64,000 bases of DNA from an uncultured Clostridia bacterium (GTDB lineage Bacteria; Bacillota; Clostridia; UBA1381): positions 29,266-93,265 of the forward strand of contig CALXQE010000032.1 in NCBI GenBank assembly GCA_944390495.1, in the 5' to 3' direction. Shown one piece after another: positions 41,317-50,770 of the stretch. Each line of letters opens with the position of its first letter. Position 1 is the first letter of the stretch. A program made the translations under genes and the position numbers. The notes beneath the pieces were generated by a model that did no database searches, had not been told where the DNA came from, and was given only the letters and a program-made list of their open reading frames with translations.

Positions 41317-41757
41317 GTGCTTAGACCTATTGATATTCAAAATAAGGAATTCGAGAAGAAAATCAAAGGATACAGCTGTGATGAGGTTGATGATTTTCTT
41401 GACGTTGTAATTCAGGACTATGAACTTTTATTCAAAGAAAACCAAACACTAAAGGATAAAATAGGGTTATTGACAGAAACGGTTGAGCGTTACAAACAGA
41501 TGGAAACCACAATGCAAAAATCTATTGAAATGGCAAAGGCATCTGCAGAGGATGCCAAAAGAAATGCTGAAATAGAAGCAAATGCAATAATAAGTAAAGC
41601 AAAGCTTGATGCGTCATATCTTGCACGTCAAATTGATGAGGAGCACATGAAACGTCACCAGGAACTTTTAGACCTTAAAAATGAGGCTGACAGATATAAG
41701 ATGCAGATAAAGTCACTTTGCAGTAATGTAATGAAAATTGTTGATAATATAGAATGA
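41317..41757 (+). CDS. divIVA: DivIVA-family coiled-coil protein
   Basis: About 146 residues. The conserved N-terminal module ([18 protein letters not shown], then DEVDDFLD) binds curved membrane, and the rest is a long coiled coil (about 35-140) for oligomerisation. It marks poles or septa. I choose the GTG at 41317 (MLRPIDI..., the usual family start), which lies ten bases after AAGGAG. The GTG at 41308 would be only one base from that site. Confidence 0.9.
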   Translation: MLRPIDIQNKEFEKKIKGYSCDEVDDFLDVVIQDYELLFKENQTLKDKIGLLTETVERYKQMETTMQKSIEMAKASAEDAKRNAEIEANAIISKAKLDASYLARQIDEEHMKRHQELLDLKNEADRYKMQIKSLCSNVMKIVDNIE

Positions 41758-41774
41758 TAAAAGATAAATCTGTA

Positions 41775-41803
41775 TTGACAAACATTAGTATTTGTAATAT
41801 AAT
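41775..41803 (+). promoter_or_regulatory. Consensus sigma-A promoter for the ileS leader
   Basis: TTGACA (41775-41780), 17-bp spacer, TATAAT (41798-41803): a full consensus match in both boxes. Confidence 0.9.
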
Positions 41804-41810
41804 TATTCTC

Positions 41811-42060
41811 AAAGATAAATAAAGACTATGACGAAGACAGTACGCTTTATTAAAAGCTATGAGAGAACCTCGGATGGTGAGAGCGAGGTAGTTAGTAGAT
41901 AAAGGGGAATATCACTTCCGAGTTGCACACCGAACGGATTTTTCCTATTAGGCTGTGACGGTTTTCCACCGTAAACAGGAACGCATATGATAGTATGACG
42001 AGTGGTATAACGAAAGAAACGGCTTTCGTCTTGTTATGCAAGGCGAGAGTTTTTTATTTT
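41811..42060 (+). ncRNA. T-box leader (Ile) upstream of ileS
   Basis: The 323-bp gap 41758-42080 is filled by the promoter and this leader. The Stem I region carries GAA-TATC-AC with ATC at 41911-41913 as the Ile specifier codon. A small stem III (ACGGT / ACCGT, near 41958-41972) precedes the T-box TGGTATAACG (42003-42012). TGGT can pair with the ACCA end of uncharged tRNA-Ile. CGAAAG (42011-42016) can pair with CTTTCG (42023-42028) as antiterminator. The competing terminator is CTTTCGTCTTG (42023-42033) / CAAGGCGAGAG (42039-42049) followed by a T-run. Uncharged tRNA-Ile should turn ileS on. Confidence 0.88.
42023..42056 (+). terminator. T-box regulated terminator
   Basis: 11-bp stem with G-U pairs, loop TTATG, six to seven T. 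It is mutually exclusive with the antiterminator formed by 42011-42028. Confidence 0.85.
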
Positions 42061-42080
42061 ATGAAAGGAATGAAATACAA

Positions 42081-45000
42081 ATGTACGATAAGGTTTCGAC
42101 GAATCTTAACTTTGTAGAGAGAGAAAAGAAAATTGAAAAGTTTTGGGAAGATAATAACATTTTCCAAAAGAGTATTGATGAAAGACAAGAGGGAGAAGTG
42201 TATACTTTCTACGATGGACCTCCTACTGCAAACGGAAAGCCTCATATAGGTCACGTGCTTACACGTGTAATTAAAGATATGATTCCCCGTTACCGTACAA
42301 TGAAGGGATATAAAGTGTTACGTAAAGCAGGTTGGGATACTCACGGTCTTCCTGTTGAACTTGAAGTTGAGAAAAAGCTTGGTCTTGACGGTAAGGAACA
42401 AATTGAGGAATACGGACTTGAACCTTTCATAAAGGAATGTAAGGAAAGCGTATGGAAGTATAAGGGAATGTGGGAAGATTTCTCAGGTACAGTCGGTTTC
42501 TGGGCTGATATGGATGACCCTTATGTAACATACGACAATAACTTCATTGAATCTGAATGGTGGGCATTAAAGCAGATTTGGGAAAAGGGACTTTTGTATA
42601 AAGGTCATAAGATTGTTCCTTACTGCCCAAGATGTGGCACACCGCTTTCATCACATGAGGTGGCACAGGGATATAAGGATGTAAAGGAACGCAGTGCTAC
42701 TGCTAAGTTTATCGTTAAGGGAGAGGAAAACACATATTTCCTTGCATGGACAACAACACCTTGGACACTTCCTTCAAACGTTGCACTTTGTGTAAACCCA
42801 GATGAAACATACGTTAAAATTCAGGTCGGTGATGAAAAGTACATTCTTGCACAGGCGCTTGTTGAATCAAATATTGAAGGCGAGTACGAAACACTAGAAA
42901 CATACAAAGGTACAGACCTTGAATACAAGGAGTATGAACCTTTATTTGCATTTGTAAAGCCTGATAAAAAGGCATATTATGTAACATGTGACAACTATGT
43001 TACACTTACTGACGGTACAGGTATAGTTCATATTGCTCCTGCATTTGGTGAAGATGACGCCAATGTTGGAAGAAAATACGATTTGCCGTTTGTACAGCTT
43101 GTTGACGGTAAAGGCGAAATGACAAAGGAAACACCATGGGCAGGTACATTCTGTAAAGATGCCGATAAGGAAATCTTAATAGATCTTGAAAAGAGAGGTC
43201 AGCTCTTTAATGCTCCTAAGTTTGAGCATAGTTATCCGTTCTGCTGGAGATGTGATACACCGCTTATTTACTATGCACGTGATACGTGGTTTATAAAGAT
43301 GACAGCTGTAAAGGACGACCTTATCAGAAACAATAATACGGTAAATTGGATTCCTAAGTCAATAGGTGAAGGCAGATTCGGTGCTTGGCTTGAAAACGTA
43401 CAGGACTGGGGTATCAGCCGTAATCGTTACTGGGGTACGCCGCTTAATATTTGGGAATGTGAGTGCGGTCACAGACATGCAATAGGTTCTATTGAAGAAC
43501 TTAAATCAAAGTCTGATAACTGCCCTGATGAAATAGAACTTCACAGACCGTTCATTGATGCAGTTACAATAAAGTGTCCTGAATGCGGAAAGGAAATGCA
43601 CAGAGTTCCTGAAGTTATCGACTGTTGGTTTGATTCCGGTGCAATGCCTTTTGCACAGTGGCATTATCCTTTTGAAAATAAGGAAATATTTGAAGAAAAC
43701 TTCCCAGCTGACTTTATCAGTGAAGCAGTTGACCAGACAAGAGGTTGGTTCTACTCACTTTTGGCAGAATCTACACTTTTGTTTAACAAAGCACCTTATA
43801 AAAACGTAATCGTACTTGGACACGTTCAGGACGAAAACGGACAGAAAATGTCAAAATCTAAAGGTAATGCGGTAGACCCGTTTGAAGCACTTGAAAAACA
43901 CGGTGCAGATGCTATACGTTGGTACTTCTATGCAAATAGTGCTCCATGGCTTCCAAACAGATTCCATGACGGTGCCGTATCTGAAGGACAAAGAAAGTTT
44001 ATGGGTACACTTTGGAATACTTATGCTTTCTTTGTACTGTATGCAAATATAGATAATTTTGACGCGACTAAATATTCACTTGAATATGATAAACTATCTG
44101 TAATGGATAAGTGGCTTTTGTCAAAGCTTAATACTCTTGTAAAGACAGTAGATGAAAATCTTGGAAATTACAAGATTACAGAAACAGCACGTGTACTTGA
44201 TAGTTTTGTGGATGAGCTTTCAAACTGGTACGTAAGACGTTCAAGAGAACGTTTCTGGGCTAAGGAAATGACTCAAGATAAGATCAATGCTTATATGACT
44301 TTATATACAGCAATTGTGACACTTTGCAAAGCCGCAGCTCCTATGATACCGTTTATGACAGAGGATATTTATCAAAACCTTGTAAGAAATATTGAGAAGG
44401 ACGTACCTGAAAGTATTCATCTTTGTGATTTACGGACTTATGATGAAAAACTTATAGATAAGGACCTTGAAAAGAATATGGAAGAGGTACTTGATATAGT
44501 TGTTTTGGGAAGAGCTTGCAGAAATACTGCAAATATTAAGAATCGTCAGCCAATCGGCACAATGTATGTAAAAGCACCGGAAGTCCTTGACAATTACTAT
44601 GTTGAAATAATTGAAGATGAACTTAATGTTAAAGAGGTTAAGTTTACAGATGATGTTTCAGCATTTACATCATATAGCTTTAAGCCGCAGCTAAAGACTT
44701 TGGGCAGACGTTTTGGTAAGAATATTAATGCTGTAAGAGAGATTTTGGCAAATATTGACGGTAATAAGGCTATGGCAGAGCTGAAGGAAACAGGTTTTGT
44801 TACAATAAATGTTGAAGGTAATGACGAAAAACTTTCAGAGGAAGATTTGCTTATAGAAACAGCTCAAATGGAAGGTTTTGAATCAGGAAGTGACTATGGT
44901 ATTACAGTTGTTCTTGATACTAATCTTTCTGATGAACTTATTGAAGAAGGTTTTGTACGTGAGATTATCTCAAAAATTCAGACAATGAGAAAAGATTCTG

Positions 45001-45194
45001 ATTTTGAAGTTATGGACCATATCAAGGTAAGCTGTGAGGGTAACGAAAAGATAGCATCTGTTATTACAAATAATGAAGCAACAATTAAAGATGAAACACT
45101 TGCAGATGTTGTTGATACATCTAAAGCTGACGGCAATACTAAGGAATGGAATATCAACGGTGAAAAAGTAACTATCGGAGTTAAAAAATTATAA
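42081..45194 (+). CDS. ileS: Isoleucyl-tRNA synthetase
   Basis: 1037 residues, class I synthetase that charges tRNA-Ile. The HIGH-type motif (KPHIGHV), GWDTHGLPVELEVEKKLG, the editing-domain block (FLAWTTTPWTLPSN), DQTRGWFYS and KMSKSKGNAVDP are present, plus the C-terminal anticodon region. The GWDTHGLPVE-x-EVEK form and overall length point to the type 2 (eukaryote-like) IleRS, a class associated with intrinsic mupirocin tolerance; I judge this from motif memory only. The ATG at 42081 lies downstream of the T-box terminator. The longer in-frame reading from 42036 would start inside that hairpin and is rejected. Confidence 0.95.
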   Translation: MYDKVSTNLNFVEREKKIEKFWEDNNIFQKSIDERQEGEVYTFYDGPPTANGKPHIGHVLTRVIKDMIPRYRTMKGYKVLRKAGWDTHGLPVELEVEKKLGLDGKEQIEEYGLEPFIKECKESVWKYKGMWEDFSGTVGFWADMDDPYVTYDNNFIESEWWALKQIWEKGLLYKGHKIVPYCPRCGTPLSSHEVAQGYKDVKERSATAKFIVKGEENTYFLAWTTTPWTLPSNVALCVNPDETYVKIQVGDEKYILAQALVESNIEGEYETLETYKGTDLEYKEYEPLFAFVKPDKKAYYVTCDNYVTLTDGTGIVHIAPAFGEDDANVGRKYDLPFVQLVDGKGEMTKETPWAGTFCKDADKEILIDLEKRGQLFNAPKFEHSYPFCWRCDTPLIYYARDTWFIKMTAVKDDLIRNNNTVNWIPKSIGEGRFGAWLENVQDWGISRNRYWGTPLNIWECECGHRHAIGSIEELKSKSDNCPDEIELHRPFIDAVTIKCPECGKEMHRVPEVIDCWFDSGAMPFAQWHYPFENKEIFEENFPADFISEAVDQTRGWFYSLLAESTLLFNKAPYKNVIVLGHVQDENGQKMSKSKGNAVDPFEALEKHGADAIRWYFYANSAPWLPNRFHDGAVSEGQRKFMGTLWNTYAFFVLYANIDNFDATKYSLEYDKLSVMDKWLLSKLNTLVKTVDENLGNYKITETARVLDSFVDELSNWYVRRSRERFWAKEMTQDKINAYMTLYTAIVTLCKAAAPMIPFMTEDIYQNLVRNIEKDVPESIHLCDLRTYDEKLIDKDLEKNMEEVLDIVVLGRACRNTANIKNRQPIGTMYVKAPEVLDNYYVEIIEDELNVKEVKFTDDVSAFTSYSFKPQLKTLGRRFGKNINAVREILANIDGNKAMAELKETGFVTINVEGNDEKLSEEDLLIETAQMEGFESGSDYGITVVLDTNLSDELIEEGFVREIISKIQTMRKDSDFEVMDHIKVSCEGNEKIASVITNNEATIKDETLADVVDTSKADGNTKEWNINGEKVTIGVKKL

Positions 45195-45204
45195 AATAAA
45201 AAAT

Positions 45205-45225
45205 GGGGCTGTACATAACAGCCCT
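45205..45225 (+). terminator. Hairpin after ileS, weak T-run
   Basis: GGGCTGT (45206-45212) / ACAGCCC (45218-45224), followed by TATTGTTGT. Probably a terminator, but the T-run is poor. Confidence 0.6.
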
Positions 45226-45238
45226 ATTGTTGTATAAT
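45210..45238 (+). promoter_or_regulatory. Possible promoter for the transglutaminase-cobalamin operon
   Basis: TGTACA (45210-45215), 17-bp spacer, TATAAT (45233-45238). The -35 box lies in the loop of the preceding hairpin. The gap 45195-45261 is too short for a cobalamin riboswitch. Confidence 0.5.
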
Positions 45239-45261
45239 TATGTTTTAGAAATGGGGGAGTT

Positions 45262-46509
45262 ATGATGAAGAAAATTTTTGCATGGATATGTATTTGCACA
45301 CTAGTGTTGGTAAGTCCTATATCATCTTATGCGGAATATTCGAATGATTATCGTTCTGAACTTATAGCACTTTATAAATGTTGCAGCGAACAGATTACGG
45401 AGTTTGAAAAAACTGAGGAAATAACCACAGTTCTTCGTTTCCCTGATTTTAAAATATCAAACAGAGGATATGATGCAGAGAATGCTATTGCTTATAATGA
45501 TTTCCGCAAAATTATAGCTATGCTGTGCGGTGAACATCCGCGTCTTATTTCAAGCGTCAATTTTACGGGTACACTGTATGCTACAAAAGATCCTTCGCTT
45601 TTGACAGGGCTTAGGATTAACCGTTTGGAACTTGATAATTCATACGAGGAAACATATAACGAAATTAATATGACAGTAGACGGAGTTATTGATGAAATAA
45701 TAAAAGACGGTATGAGCGATGCAGACAAAGTTTTTGCGGTGTATATGTACATGATGACAAATTATGAAGGAAACGGGGACAGTGAGAATAAAGAAAGAGA
45801 TACAATATACGGTTCAGTAATACTTCATTCTGCAGCATGCGGCGGTTATGCAAACGCTTTTAAAATGTTTATGGATAAACTAAATATACCATGTGAGATT
45901 GCAGAAAGCTCATCAATGGGACATTTGTGGAATTATGTTGAAATAGACGGTAAATGGTATCATGTGGATGCAACAAAAAGCGGTACGGGTGTATTGGAGG
46001 CTGACCGATTTTTGATAAGTGACAGACAGCTGGAGGAAAAAGCCCTTTGGGGTGATAGAGTGAATGATTGGGAGAGCATTAATTCTGATGTGAAATGTGA
46101 TACTGAAAAGGAATGGATTACAAGCAGTCTTTTAAATGATGGGTTAATGAGTCTGAAGTATACTGATGGTTTATACACTTATGAGATAGACGGTGTTCTG
46201 TTCAAAAATCCATCTCTTATTCAGCTTCCTCAGCTTATTTCGCAGCCGCTCACAGAAAATGGCGAGATTGCTCAAATAGATACGATGGATAGTGCATATT
46301 GCATAACATACGGCTCAGAAGATTATGTCGATACATATACGGTTTGTTATGATAATGTCGGGAATATTCTTGATATTGTCAAGCACGAAAATACACCGAA
46401 AAGAACAGCTGATGTAAGCTGTAATCCACCTGACGGTACGGAATATATAAAAATATTTGTCTGGAAAGACGGGATACAGCCTATAGCTTATGTTACAGAA
46501 GTAAGGTAA
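45262..46509 (+). CDS. Secreted transglutaminase-like protein
   Basis: 415 residues. The signal peptide (about 1-24) is followed by a region without known domain (about 25-150), a transglutaminase-core (papain-like) domain at about 155-250 and a C-terminal part with beta-type repeats. The triad is complete: Cys in SAACGGYANAF, His in SMGHLWNYV and Asp in WYHVDATKS. Bacterial members are usually proteases or cross-linkers acting on wall or surface proteins. GGGGGAG precedes ATGATG. The cobalamin operon begins 4 nt after the stop, so this protein is co-transcribed with it, although no metabolic link is evident. Confidence 0.8.
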   Translation: MMKKIFAWICICTLVLVSPISSYAEYSNDYRSELIALYKCCSEQITEFEKTEEITTVLRFPDFKISNRGYDAENAIAYNDFRKIIAMLCGEHPRLISSVNFTGTLYATKDPSLLTGLRINRLELDNSYEETYNEINMTVDGVIDEIIKDGMSDADKVFAVYMYMMTNYEGNGDSENKERDTIYGSVILHSAACGGYANAFKMFMDKLNIPCEIAESSSMGHLWNYVEIDGKWYHVDATKSGTGVLEADRFLISDRQLEEKALWGDRVNDWESINSDVKCDTEKEWITSSLLNDGLMSLKYTDGLYTYEIDGVLFKNPSLIQLPQLISQPLTENGEIAQIDTMDSAYCITYGSEDYVDTYTVCYDNVGNILDIVKHENTPKRTADVSCNPPDGTEYIKIFVWKDGIQPIAYVTEVR

Positions 46510-46513
46510 ATTT

Positions 46514-47581
46514 ATGAAAAGCACAAGATTTTTAAGAAAAGGATATACTACAGGTACATGTGCTGCGGCGGCAGCAAAGGCAGCGGCACAGGCACTTTTA
46601 ACAGGTGAATGTGTAAAGGAAGTTGATATTTTGCTTCCCGGCGGTGACAGTATCAGTATAAAGATACATAATATAAAAATCGAAGAAGGCAGAGCGGTTT
46701 CAAGTGTCATAAAGGACAGCGGTGACGACCCTGATGTGACTGACGGTATAGAGATTGGTGCTGTTGTCAAGCTTGCCGAATGCGGAATAAAAATTGACGG
46801 AGGAAAAGGTGTTGGCAGGGTAACACGGGAAGGTCTTGACCAAAGTGTTGGAAATGCGGCTATTAACAGTACACCGCGTCAAATGATACGAAATGCCGTA
46901 AGAGAAGTATCACAAGAGTATGAAGGCGGTTTTGAAGTTACGATTTTTGTACCAGATGGTGAAACTATTGCAAAGAAAACATTTAATCCACGTCTTGGTA
47001 TAGTGGGCGGTATTTCAATTCTCGGAACAAGCGGGATTGTTGAGCCGATGAGTGAAAAGGCACTTTTAGATACAATATTTCTTGAACTTAAAACAAAACG
47101 AAGAATAGGTGAAAAAACTGCTGTTTTAGTTCCGGGAAATTACGGTGAAAATTTTGCGGAAGAAAAAATGGGTATTAAAAATACGGTACAGTTTAGCAAT
47201 TATTTAGGTGATGCTATTGATTATGCGTCGGATTTGGGATTTTCGAGGATACTTATTATATCGCATATTGGGAAACTTGTAAAGGCAGCAAGCGGAATAA
47301 TGAATACACATTCAAAGTATGCAGGCGGACGTATGGAAAATATTGCACTTTGTGCCGTACTTGCAGGATACAGTGACATAGAAAAAATTCTTAACTGTGT
47401 TACCTGTGATGAAGCATACGAACTTATAAGGGACACTAAAACTTGTGATGTACTTATGGAACGAATAGATATGTATTTAAAAAGACGAACAGATTTAAAA
47501 ATAGGTGCGGTTATGTTCTCAAATAAATATGGAATAATTGGAAAAACAGTAGATGCAGACAGCATTTTGGAGGAAATATAA
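46514..47581 (+). CDS. cbiD: Cobalt-precorrin-5B C1-methyltransferase CbiD
   Basis: 355 residues. It methylates C1 of the corrin ring in the anaerobic cobalamin pathway. The family opening RKGYTTGTCAAAAAKAA is present, followed by the GDDPDVTDG block, GVGRVTREGL and GNYGENF. AAGGTAAATTT at the end of the previous gene provides only a weak ribosome binding site, so translation is probably coupled. First gene of the corrin operon; its stop directly abuts the cbiF start. Confidence 0.95.
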   Translation: MKSTRFLRKGYTTGTCAAAAAKAAAQALLTGECVKEVDILLPGGDSISIKIHNIKIEEGRAVSSVIKDSGDDPDVTDGIEIGAVVKLAECGIKIDGGKGVGRVTREGLDQSVGNAAINSTPRQMIRNAVREVSQEYEGGFEVTIFVPDGETIAKKTFNPRLGIVGGISILGTSGIVEPMSEKALLDTIFLELKTKRRIGEKTAVLVPGNYGENFAEEKMGIKNTVQFSNYLGDAIDYASDLGFSRILIISHIGKLVKAASGIMNTHSKYAGGRMENIALCAVLAGYSDIEKILNCVTCDEAYELIRDTKTCDVLMERIDMYLKRRTDLKIGAVMFSNKYGIIGKTVDADSILEEI

Positions 47582-48334
47582 ATGGTACATTTTGTAGGTG
47601 CAGGCAGCGGTGCAGTTGATCTTATAACGGTAAGAGGTAAAAATTTGTTAGAAAAAGCCGATATAATAATATATGCCGGCTCTCTTGTAAATCCTGAGCT
47701 TTTAAATTACGCAAAGAGTGATGCCAAAATTTATAACAGTGCAAAAATGAATCTTGATGAAGTAATTGAAGTTATGAAACAAGGGGACGCTAAAAGCATT
47801 GTAAGACTTCATACGGGTGATCCATGTATATACGGTGCAATTCGTGAACAGATGGACAAGCTTAATTCTCTTTGCATTGAATATGATATATGTCCTGGGG
47901 TAAGTTCGTTTTGTGGTGCGGCAGCAGCACTTAAGGCAGAATATACACTTCCCGATGTGTCGCAGACAGTTATAATAGCACGTATGGAGGGAAGAACGCC
48001 TGTTCCGGAAAAGGAAAAAATACATCGTTTAGCACAGCACGGAGCAACTATGGTAATATTCCTGTCAACAGGTCTTTTAAAGGAACTTTCTGAGGAACTG
48101 ATAAATGGCGGTTACAGCATAGACACACCTGCGGCAATAGTTTATAAGGCGACATGGCCTGATGAAAAAGTAATACGCTGTACTGTCGGTACGCTTTATG
48201 AAAAGGCACAGGAAAACAATGTGAAAAAGACTGCACTTATAACAGTCGGTAATTTTTTTGGAGATGACTATTCGTTGTCGAAACTGTATGACAAAACCTT
48301 TACCACTGAATACCGAAAGGGAGTGGCAGAATGA
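47582..48334 (+). CDS. cbiF: Cobalt-precorrin-4 C11-methyltransferase CbiF
   Basis: 250 residues, tetrapyrrole-methylase fold. VHFVGAGSGAVDLITVRG and the later RLHTGDPCIYGAIREQ and YDICPGVSSFCGAAA match the C11 methylase (CbiF/CobM), which acts before ring contraction is completed by CbiG. GGAGG lies before the ATG at the end of cbiD. The stop overlaps cbiG by 4 nt. Confidence 0.95.
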   Translation: MVHFVGAGSGAVDLITVRGKNLLEKADIIIYAGSLVNPELLNYAKSDAKIYNSAKMNLDEVIEVMKQGDAKSIVRLHTGDPCIYGAIREQMDKLNSLCIEYDICPGVSSFCGAAAALKAEYTLPDVSQTVIIARMEGRTPVPEKEKIHRLAQHGATMVIFLSTGLLKELSEELINGGYSIDTPAAIVYKATWPDEKVIRCTVGTLYEKAQENNVKKTALITVGNFFGDDYSLSKLYDKTFTTEYRKGVAE

Positions 48335-49329
48335 AAACTGCCGTAATTGCCTTTACAAGAAATGGCGTAAAGACAGCAAAATTTATTTGCAGAGGTATTG
48401 GCGGAGAAGGTTATACAAAATACCAAGAGCAGGGATTTTTAGCATTTAACAGCATTACTTCAATTATAGGTGAAATATTTGATAAATATGAGGGCATAGT
48501 GTTTATAGGTGCATGCGGTATAGCAGTACGTTTAATCGCACCATATATAAGAGATAAAGCACATGACCCTGCGGTAGTGGTAGTAGATGAAAATGGTGAG
48601 TTTGTCATTCCTATTTTATCAGGGCATATAGGCGGTGCAAATGAACTGGCAAAAAACATTTCACAAATTACAGGCGGCACAGCAGTTATAACTACAGCAA
48701 CAGATATTAATAAAAAGTTTTCTGTGGATACTTTTGCGGTAAAAAATAATTTACACATAGGGGACACTAAACTAATAAAAGAAATATCATCAAGAATTTT
48801 AAACGATGAAAAGATTGGTTTTTACAGTGACTATGATGTAAAAAATATACCGGACTGTTTTAAGGAAAAGGCAGATGTAGGTATATGTATAAGTGACGAT
48901 AACAAAAAGCCGTTTTCTATAACACTTAATTTAAAGCCTAAAAAATATATTTTAGGGATTGGCTGCAGAAAAGACTGTGAAAATGTTGAAGAGAGCATAG
49001 ATTGTTTTTTAAAGTTAAATGATTGTGATATTAATATGATTTCGGCAGTTGCAACAATAGACATAAAAAAGGAAGAAAAGGGCATTGTTGACTTTTGCAA
49101 AAAGTATAGACTGCCCCTTTGTACATTTAAAGCAGAGGAACTTATGGAAACTGTGGGCGACTTTACAGTTTCAGAATTTGTAAAAAAGATTGTTGGTGCT
49201 GATAATGTATGTGAACGTGCCGTATGTGCGAAGGGTGCAAAGCTCACAGTAAAAAAGACAGCTATAAAGGGAGTGACTTTGGCACTTGGGAAAATAAAAA
49301 CAGAGATAGATTTTCTGAAAGGGAATTAA
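48331..49329 (+). CDS. cbiG: Cobalt-precorrin-5A hydrolase CbiG
   Basis: 332 residues. It opens the ring lactone and releases acetaldehyde. The N-terminal domain has the CbiG pattern GACGIAVRLIAPYIRDKAHDP and LSGHIGGANELA. The C-terminal CbiG domain starts near LGIGCRKDCENVEE and includes ISAVATIDIKKEEKG. Translationally coupled to cbiF by an ATGA overlap; cbiH follows without a gap. Confidence 0.93.
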   Translation: MKTAVIAFTRNGVKTAKFICRGIGGEGYTKYQEQGFLAFNSITSIIGEIFDKYEGIVFIGACGIAVRLIAPYIRDKAHDPAVVVVDENGEFVIPILSGHIGGANELAKNISQITGGTAVITTATDINKKFSVDTFAVKNNLHIGDTKLIKEISSRILNDEKIGFYSDYDVKNIPDCFKEKADVGICISDDNKKPFSITLNLKPKKYILGIGCRKDCENVEESIDCFLKLNDCDINMISAVATIDIKKEEKGIVDFCKKYRLPLCTFKAEELMETVGDFTVSEFVKKIVGADNVCERAVCAKGAKLTVKKTAIKGVTLALGKIKTEIDFLKGN

Positions 49330-50058
49330 ATGAAGATATATGTAGTTGGAATAGGTCCGGGCAGTGAGGACGGTATGACTGTTAAAGCACATAATATACT
49401 TAAAAATGTTGATATAATTGTAGGTTATACTGTTTATACTGATTTAGTTAAAAAGATTTTTCCAAATAAGGAATATTTTACGTCACCGATGAAACAGGAA
49501 AGGGAACGATGTGAAAAGGCAGTGGAGATGGCAGAGGAAGGCAGAAAGGTTGCGGTTGTATGCAGCGGTGACGGGGGCATTTACGGTATGACGTCACTTG
49601 TATATCAGATTGCAAAAAACTACAATGATGTTGAGGTTTGCCCTGTTCCCGGAGTATCGGCAATGATAAGCGGAGGTGCTGTTGTGGGTGCACCTTTAGG
49701 TCATGACTTTGCTGTTATAAGTCTAAGTGACTTATTAACGCCGTTAGAAGTAATTGAAAAACGTATAGAATGTGCGGCAATGGCAGATTTTGCAATTTGT
49801 ATTTATAATCCGTCAAGCAAAAAACGTGGTGATTATTTGCAAAAAGCCTGTGATATTATACTAAAATACAGGGACACTAAAACGGTGTGTGCCGCAGTGA
49901 AAAATATCGGCAGAGATGGCGAGGAATATTCTGTTATGACGCTTGGAGAACTTAGAGAATATAAAGCCGATATGTTTACAACAGTGTTTGTGGGTAATTC
50001 TAAGACAGAAAATATAAACGGAAAAATGGTTACACCGAGAGGTTATAAAAATGTATGA
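49330..50058 (+). CDS. cbiH: Cobalt-precorrin-3B C17-methyltransferase CbiH
   Basis: 242 residues, tetrapyrrole methylase. It methylates C17 and triggers ring contraction. YVVGIGPGSEDGMTVKA, CSGDGGIYGM, CPVPGVSAMISGGAVVGAPL and YNPSSKKR are typical of CbiH/CobJ. No fused CbiG or ferredoxin domain, unlike some clostridial versions. It overlaps cbiJ by 8 nt. Confidence 0.95.
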   Translation: MKIYVVGIGPGSEDGMTVKAHNILKNVDIIVGYTVYTDLVKKIFPNKEYFTSPMKQERERCEKAVEMAEEGRKVAVVCSGDGGIYGMTSLVYQIAKNYNDVEVCPVPGVSAMISGGAVVGAPLGHDFAVISLSDLLTPLEVIEKRIECAAMADFAICIYNPSSKKRGDYLQKACDIILKYRDTKTVCAAVKNIGRDGEEYSVMTLGELREYKADMFTTVFVGNSKTENINGKMVTPRGYKNV

Positions 50059-50770
50059 TGTGGTGTTATTCGGCGGCACAGATGAGGGACATAAAATCGC
50101 TGATTTTTTAAAACACAATGGAATAAATTATGTTGTATGTGTTGCAACAGAATACGGCAGTGAAGTAATCGAAAATAAGAATGTCATAGTCGGACGAATG
50201 GACGATAAAGAAATGAGTGATTTTTTTATAAAAAACAGCGTAAAGCTTGTTATTGATGCAACGCACCCTTATGCCGAAAATGTAACAGAAAATATAAAAA
50301 AATCATGCAAATGTAAGTATATAAGAGTCATACGTGATGAAAAAAAAGTTCAAGGACGACATTTTGACAGTGTCAAAAGTGCAGTGAGCTTTTTAAAGAA
50401 AACAGAGGGTAAAATTTTAATCACTACCGGTTCAAAGGAAATAAAGGAATTTTCCTGTATTGCGGATAGGTGCTTTGCAAGGGTACTTCCATGTGAGGAG
50501 TCAATTAAATTATGCCGCAGTGCCGGTTTTAAAATGAGCAATATTATCTGTATGCAGGGGCCTTTTTCAAAAAATTTTAATACTGCGTTAATGAGAGAAA
50601 CAGGTGTAAAGTATCTTGTTACAAAAAACAGCGGAAAAAGCGGAGGGTTTGATGAAAAGGTACAGGCGGCAAAAGAATGCGGAGCAGAGCTTATAATAAT
50701 AGACCGTCCGAAAACAGAATTTGGAGTGACGGTTGATGAATGTAAAAAACTGATTTTGGAGAATCATTAA
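50051..50770 (+). CDS. cbiJ: Cobalt-precorrin-6A reductase CbiJ
   Basis: 239 residues. It reduces the macrocycle with NAD(P)H. VLFGGTDEGHKIADFL at the N-terminus, VIDATHPYAENVTENI, ILITTGSKEIKEF, MQGPFSKNFNTAL and VTKNSGKSGGFDEKV are the standard CbiJ/CobK blocks. It starts inside the cbiH end, and the next gene begins directly after its stop. Confidence 0.95.
   Translation: MYDVVLFGGTDEGHKIADFLKHNGINYVVCVATEYGSEVIENKNVIVGRMDDKEMSDFFIKNSVKLVIDATHPYAENVTENIKKSCKCKYIRVIRDEKKVQGRHFDSVKSAVSFLKKTEGKILITTGSKEIKEFSCIADRCFARVLPCEESIKLCRSAGFKMSNIICMQGPFSKNFNTALMRETGVKYLVTKNSGKSGGFDEKVQAAKECGAELIIIDRPKTEFGVTVDECKKLILENH

Noticed and set aside
42036..42080. Upstream extension of ileS
   Set aside because: The start codon would lie within the T-box terminator hairpin.
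45195..45261. Cobalamin riboswitch before the corrin operon
   Set aside because: Only 67 bp of non-coding DNA and no B12-box-like sequence.
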